Below, one piece after another: positions 58,740 to 64,000 of a stretch of 64,000 nucleotides of DNA; the stretch's first letter is position 1, and the number at the start of each line of letters is the position of its first letter. The translations under genes and the position numbers were made by a program. The stretch is from Prevotella sp. (lineage in GTDB: Bacteria; Bacteroidota; Bacteroidia; Bacteroidales; Dysgonomonadaceae): the NCBI GenBank assembly GCA_031285905.1, contig JAITVH010000048.1:62001-126000 (forward strand). The letters are read 5' to 3'. The notes under the pieces were generated by a model that did not search any database, was not told the origin of the DNA, and was given only the letters and a program-made list of their open reading frames with translations.

Positions 58740-61700
58740 ATGAGAATTGCAAATTATTTATTTTGTATTCGAAAATGCCTTCTACTCATATGCATTTTTG
58801 TAGTAGGGCATGGGGCTATCTCTGCTCAGACAATAAAGCAACTGACAGGGACGGTCATGGATGTAAACTCAGAACCTATAATCGGAGCTACCATTGCTAT
58901 TAAAGGTACTGCTACCGGAACAATGGCTGATACTGATGGAAACTTTTCATTGAATGTCAGCCCTTCAGACTCAATCGCTGTTTCCTTTATAGGGTATGAA
59001 GCGAAAACCTTCTTAGTTGGCGATAATACAAGAATGACCATCATATTGCAAGAAGCAGCTAATGTATTGGATGATGTTGTGGTAACAGCATGGGGTACAG
59101 AAAAGAAAACAACCCTCGTTGGGTCTGTTTCTACAATAAAACCAAAAGAACTGAAAGGGCCTACAAGTAATCTGACCAATATGCTGGCCGGACGTGTAGC
59201 AGGTTTGATTAGCTATCAGGTGAGTGGTGAGCCCGGGCGCGATAACTCTGAATTCTTTGTACGTGGTGTCGGAACCTTCGGTACAGGTGGTTCGTACCCC
59301 TTGATTTTGATTAATAATGTCGAATCTTCTACAGATGAATTGGCACGTATCCAACCTGATGATATAGAAAGCTTCTCGGTGCTGAAAGATGCTACTGCTG
59401 CATCAATGTATGGTACCCGCGGTGCGAATGGTGTATTGCTGATTACTACCAAAAGCGGAACAGAAGGTAAAACAAAGTTTAATATAAGATATGAAGGATC
59501 AGTGTCTTCGAATACGAAAGATTACAATTTGACTGATAATATAACTTATATGGAACTGGCTAATGAAGCTACTCTGACACGTAATCCGTTAAAAACAAGG
59601 CCATATAGCTTGAAGAAAATAGAGCGGACGAAAGCCGGAGCTGATCCTCTGATATATCCAAACAATAATTGGAAGGATATCATGATAAAAGATAATACAT
59701 TTAATCATAGAGTGAATCTTAATGTATCGGGTGGAAGCCAGAAAGCCCGCTATTATATTTCCGGAACATTTAAGCGCGATAATGGGGTGTTGAAGACACA
59801 TGAACTGAATGATTTCAATACCAATGTACGTAATACGACCTATGAAGTAAGATCGAATACCGATCTTGACCTTACATCTACTACTGTAGCTTCTGTAAGG
59901 GTAAGCGGTCAGTTCAATGAACGCACAGGCCCTATTGGTGATGGTGAGAGTGTATTCAAAAATATGTTGAAAGCTAATCCTGTAGCTTTTCCTGCCATTT
60001 ATCCCACTTCGTTTATTCCATGGTCGAAACACCCTCTTTTTGGTAACGACTATATGTTGCAAGGGAATACTGCATCAGGGCTATACTTTAATCCGTATGC
60101 ACAGGCCCTTTCGGGGTATAATGAGTATAGTTCGTCTTCTTTGTTGGCACAATTCGAATTGTCACAAGACTTCAAGTTCATTACACCAGGTCTGAGAGGA
60201 CGGCTAATGGCATATACTAAAAGATATACATCTTCATCTTTGTCAAGACCTATCACTCCGTTTTACTATAATGCCACGATGGATCCTGACAAGAAAGACG
60301 TTATACAGGAGCTGAACCTGTTAAATGAAGATTCGGCTAAAGAATATCTTCGTTACGAAGAAGGTGGTAAATATATCAGCGTAGATAACTGGCTCGAAAT
60401 GTCTCTGTCATATGAAAAGCTGATTGCCGAGGATCATAATTTGTCAGGTTCGTTGTTAGGCTATATAAGCGATAAGAAAGTACATAATGCCGGCTCCCTC
60501 GAGTTGTCTTTGCCATATCGTAATGCAAGTTTATCCGGCCGTTTGACTTATGGATTTAAAAACCGTTATCTGGCCGAATTTAATTTTGGTTATAATGCCT
60601 CGGAAAGATTTGATAAAAAACATAGATGGGGATTTTTCCCTTCTTTTGGTCTGGCGTGGAATATCGCAGAAGAAGGTTTTATGGAGCCATATAACAACGT
60701 ATTCAATAAAATTAAGCTGAGAGCCTCTTATGGGTTATTAGGAAGCGATAATATCAGCGATGGGTCTGACGGACGTTTCTTCTATATGTCCATGGTTAAT
60801 ATGACCCCGGGTAGTTATATGCATTTTGGCAACGATTACGGCAAGCCATACGAGATGATTTATATGCAGCGCTATGCCAATCCGGATATAACATGGGAAA
60901 AATCGAAGAAAACGAATCTGGCTTTAGATCTAGGCTTGTTTAATGCAATCAATGTTGAAGCTGACTTCTTTTTTGAGAAGCGCTCTAATATACTTATGAC
61001 ACGTGCTGATATTCCAAAATCGATGGGACTGGCAACAGGTATTAAGGCAAATGTTGGAGAATCTAAATCGAAAGGATTTGAGATTACGGCAGATTATAAC
61101 CGTGATTTGTCTAAAAATGCATGGCTACAGGTACGCGGTACATTTACATATGCAACAAACGAAATGACAGTATATGAAGAGCCTGAGTATCCCGACAACC
61201 TGAGGCATCTATCCCGCATCGGATACCCTATAAACACGCATTGGGGACTTATTGCCGAGCGTTTGTTTATAGATGAAGAAGAAGTAGCAAACTCTCCTTG
61301 GCAGGGAAGCAATGTTATGGCTGGAGATATCAAGTATAGGGATGTAAATGGAGATGGAAAGATCACTAATGACGATATGGTTCCGATGGGATACCCAACT
61401 GTTCCCGAAGTTGTTTACGGATTCGGGTTTTCATTAGGTTATAAAGATTTCGATTTCAATGCTTTCTTTCAGGGGCAGGCGCGTTCTTCTTTTATGATTA
61501 ATGCCGGTAATATATCTCCATTTGCCAAAAGTGGCGGACAACAGAACGGGTTGTTGCAAGTGATAGCTGACGACCATTGGTCAGAAGAAAATAGAAATCC
61601 TTATGCTTTTTTCCCTCGTTTATCATCTGAAGTGGAATATAACAATACACAGACTTCCAGTTGGTGGTTACGCGATGGGTCATTCATACGGCTCAAGACA

Positions 61701-61892
61701 GTGGAATTGGGTTATCAACCTAAAGGGAAATGGCTCAAAAGGACTGGCTTAAATAGTCTAAGGCTTTATGCGAATGCGATGAACCTGTTTACGATAAGTA
61801 AATTCAAACTATGGGATGTGGAAATGCGGGGCGAAGGATTGGGTTATCCTCTACAGCGCGTATTTAATGCAGGTATACAGTTAGAATTTTAA
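58740..61892 (+). CDS. SusC/RagA family TonB-linked outer membrane protein
   Basis: Carboxypeptidase-like N-terminus, DDVVVTAWGTEKKTTLVGSVSTI, SFSVLKDATAASMYGTRGANGVLLITTKSG. Confidence 0.96.
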   Translation: MRIANYLFCIRKCLLLICIFVVGHGAISAQTIKQLTGTVMDVNSEPIIGATIAIKGTATGTMADTDGNFSLNVSPSDSIAVSFIGYEAKTFLVGDNTRMTIILQEAANVLDDVVVTAWGTEKKTTLVGSVSTIKPKELKGPTSNLTNMLAGRVAGLISYQVSGEPGRDNSEFFVRGVGTFGTGGSYPLILINNVESSTDELARIQPDDIESFSVLKDATAASMYGTRGANGVLLITTKSGTEGKTKFNIRYEGSVSSNTKDYNLTDNITYMELANEATLTRNPLKTRPYSLKKIERTKAGADPLIYPNNNWKDIMIKDNTFNHRVNLNVSGGSQKARYYISGTFKRDNGVLKTHELNDFNTNVRNTTYEVRSNTDLDLTSTTVASVRVSGQFNERTGPIGDGESVFKNMLKANPVAFPAIYPTSFIPWSKHPLFGNDYMLQGNTASGLYFNPYAQALSGYNEYSSSSLLAQFELSQDFKFITPGLRGRLMAYTKRYTSSSLSRPITPFYYNATMDPDKKDVIQELNLLNEDSAKEYLRYEEGGKYISVDNWLEMSLSYEKLIAEDHNLSGSLLGYISDKKVHNAGSLELSLPYRNASLSGRLTYGFKNRYLAEFNFGYNASERFDKKHRWGFFPSFGLAWNIAEEGFMEPYNNVFNKIKLRASYGLLGSDNISDGSDGRFFYMSMVNMTPGSYMHFGNDYGKPYEMIYMQRYANPDITWEKSKKTNLALDLGLFNAINVEADFFFEKRSNILMTRADIPKSMGLATGIKANVGESKSKGFEITADYNRDLSKNAWLQVRGTFTYATNEMTVYEEPEYPDNLRHLSRIGYPINTHWGLIAERLFIDEEEVANSPWQGSNVMAGDIKYRDVNGDGKITNDDMVPMGYPTVPEVVYGFGFSLGYKDFDFNAFFQGQARSSFMINAGNISPFAKSGGQQNGLLQVIADDHWSEENRNPYAFFPRLSSEVEYNNTQTSSWWLRDGSFIRLKTVELGYQPKGKWLKRTGLNSLRLYANAMNLFTISKFKLWDVEMRGEGLGYPLQRVFNAGIQLEF

Positions 61893-61912
61893 CAAAAAGA
61901 AAAACTAAAACT

Positions 61913-63862
61913 ATGAAACTTAAGATAGATAAATCGAATTTTATCGTGATCAGGAAAAATATACTGCGTCTTGTTTTGGCTTTTACTCTTATAACAAGCC
62001 AGACTGCATGTAGCGATTTTCTGGATATAGTGCCTGATAATGTAGCTTCAATTGATCATGCTTTCGAAAACAAAAAAGAAGCCGAGCGTTATTTAGCAAC
62101 TTTGTATAATTGTATGCCGGAAGCCAGCCTTATCGTAAATCCATTATTTTTAGGTGCTGATGACTTATGGACTTATACTGAGAATCATTATACCTATTGC
62201 TGGCCATGGAAAATAGCATTGGGTGAGCAGACCGCAGACGATGTGTATATAAATGCCTGGGAAGGGGAAAGAAGTATAGTAAGTATGTTCCGCGGGATCA
62301 GGGAATGCAACATATTTCTAGAAGAGATAAGAGATAAGCAACGGGTACCGGAATTAGACCAATATACAAGAAAGAGATGGATTGGTGAAGCGAACTTTCT
62401 GAAAGCTTATTTTCATTTCTATTTGTTCCGTATGTACGGGCCTATACCGATAACAGATAAGAATCTACCTATATCAGCCTCACCTGATGAGGTAAAGGTT
62501 AAACGCGACCCGGTGGATAAAGTAGTGGAGTATATCGTAGGCTTATTGGATGAAGCTTCCAGAGATCTGCCCTTGTCCATAGCCAGTTCTCAGACTGAGG
62601 CGGGTAGGGTGACAAAAGGTGCTGCATTAATGCTGAAAGCTAAAGTATTGGTAACAGCGGCAAGCCCTCTATTCAACGGAAATTCCGATTATGCAGACTT
62701 CAAGAATGTAGATGGTACTCCGATGTTTCCGGCTACTGAAGACAGAACATTATGGGAACGCGCGGTAAAAGCATGTGAGGCTGCACTAGATAGCGTTCCG
62801 GGAGCTTCTCTGTATAAATTCAACGAAGTGGCTACCATTTCCGATAGAACAAAATATCAGATGAATACGCGAGGTGTTGTCACTCAGCGATTTAATAGCG
62901 AGGTGATATGGGGGAGATACATGACAATAGGCAATTCTGAACAAATGCAGGAAAGAATCTTTGTTCCTCGTATAGATCCCGGAAGTAAAAAAAGCACACA
63001 TTTAAATTCTTATGTTTCTGTTACGTTCAATATGGTCGACCGTTTCTATTCAAAGAATGGTGTGCCTATCGAAGAAGATATTAATTGGGATTACGCCAAC
63101 CGTTTTAATACCACTCAGGTGGGTGACGGGCAAGAGTATAATGCGATAAAAGGCTATACAACGGCTAAAATGAATCTTGATAGGGAGAACCGTTTTTATG
63201 GTAGCCTTATTTTTGATGGATCATTGGTATTTATGCAGAGCTGTACCGACAGGAACGATAACAATGCGTATCCTATCAATGCAAAATTTGGAGAACGCAA
63301 CGGTGCTGTCGGTTATGAGTATGTGACTGTGACCGGATATTGGGTAAGGAAGCTAACAAACTGGGCTTTTACCATGACAGAAAATAGCTATACAACTCCT
63401 TACTATTCATGGCCTGAGATACGTCTGGCAGATCTGATACTCTTATATGCAGAAGCATTAAATGAAGTAGATCGGCGTGATGATGCCATCTATCAATTGG
63501 ATCTTATACGGGAAAGAGTTGGATTGAAAGGGGTGAAAGAATCTTGGCAAATGCATTCAAGAATGCCTCAAAAACCGGAAACAAGGGAAGGTTTACGTGC
63601 GATAATCCAACAGGAACGTGAAATCGAACTTGCATTCGAAGGGCATCGTTTATGGGATACAAAACGCTGGAAAAAGGCAGGCGACTATCAGAACAGGAAT
63701 GTAATGGGCTGGAATGTACATGGTAAAACTGCGGGAGAATATTATAATCCGACTTTACTATATGAGCAAAAATTTATTATTCCTCGTGACTACCTATGGC
63801 CGATTTCTAATAATGAGTTGAGGAGAAATTCTAATTTAGTTCAAAATCCCGGATGGCAATAA
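61913..63862 (+). CDS. SusD/RagB family nutrient-binding lipoprotein
   Basis: Lipobox QTACSDFLDIVPDN, RKRWIGEANFLKAYFHFYLFRMYGPIPI, REIELAFEGHRLWDTKRW. Confidence 0.95.
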   Translation: MKLKIDKSNFIVIRKNILRLVLAFTLITSQTACSDFLDIVPDNVASIDHAFENKKEAERYLATLYNCMPEASLIVNPLFLGADDLWTYTENHYTYCWPWKIALGEQTADDVYINAWEGERSIVSMFRGIRECNIFLEEIRDKQRVPELDQYTRKRWIGEANFLKAYFHFYLFRMYGPIPITDKNLPISASPDEVKVKRDPVDKVVEYIVGLLDEASRDLPLSIASSQTEAGRVTKGAALMLKAKVLVTAASPLFNGNSDYADFKNVDGTPMFPATEDRTLWERAVKACEAALDSVPGASLYKFNEVATISDRTKYQMNTRGVVTQRFNSEVIWGRYMTIGNSEQMQERIFVPRIDPGSKKSTHLNSYVSVTFNMVDRFYSKNGVPIEEDINWDYANRFNTTQVGDGQEYNAIKGYTTAKMNLDRENRFYGSLIFDGSLVFMQSCTDRNDNNAYPINAKFGERNGAVGYEYVTVTGYWVRKLTNWAFTMTENSYTTPYYSWPEIRLADLILLYAEALNEVDRRDDAIYQLDLIRERVGLKGVKESWQMHSRMPQKPETREGLRAIIQQEREIELAFEGHRLWDTKRWKKAGDYQNRNVMGWNVHGKTAGEYYNPTLLYEQKFIIPRDYLWPISNNELRRNSNLVQNPGWQ

Positions 63863-63873
63863 ATCATACAACT

Positions 63874-64000
63874 ATGAAATACAATTATATATCATTGATA
63901 ACAGCAGCAAGTACAGGAAAATACTGCTTGCTGGATAAGACAAAATCAGGATTGAAAATATTATGTCTGATAGCATTAGTGTGTACACTACCGCTTTTGA
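63874..64000 (+). CDS. Start of a further protein gene (3' truncated by window)
   Basis: Open frame MKYNYISLITAASTGKYCLLDKTKSGLKILCLIALVCTLPLL reaching the window end, 11 nt after SusD. Confidence 0.45.
   Translation, partial: MKYNYISLITAASTGKYCLLDKTKSGLKILCLIALVCTLPLL

Overview
The window reads as a low-GC Bacteroidota chromosome, probably Bacteroidales and Dysgonomonas-like. Support: SusC/SusD pair, NigD-like protein, DUF4249/DUF4834 genes, and TAnnTTTG-type promoters. The taxon is inferred. Housekeeping content: hflX-prmC-recX-comF-like, hisS, and an 11-subunit complex I operon nuoA-B-CD-H-I-J-K-L-M-N without EFG. Also present are ExbB/ExbD, an ECF sigma factor with a membrane partner, a DEAD-box helicase, an FKBP isomerase and a LAM-like radical SAM protein. 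Carbohydrate content: partial GH92, sulfatase, sialate O-acetylesterase, BNR sialidase-fold protein, GH43, and a ROK / DUF4434-like / sugar porter / AGE epimerase / SusC / SusD locus at the right edge. Two accessory regions look most novel. (1) 9.9-13.1 kb: three glycosyltransferase-like genes, one ending in a PqqD/RRE-like tail, next to an unannotated short ORF with a RiPP-like leader. The ORF appears frame-disrupted in a T4 run, and the alternative frame gives a Ser-rich core. This is a candidate glycosylated-peptide system. (2) 43.2-47.5 kb: a Cys-rich protein with a JAMM-like C-terminus whose first 17 residues resemble that same leader. It is followed by four related secreted small proteins and a duplicated orphan copy of its C-terminus, resembling an effector/immunity array. 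No tRNA, rRNA, CRISPR or intact IS element was recognised. All family names come from reading motifs by eye; no search was run.
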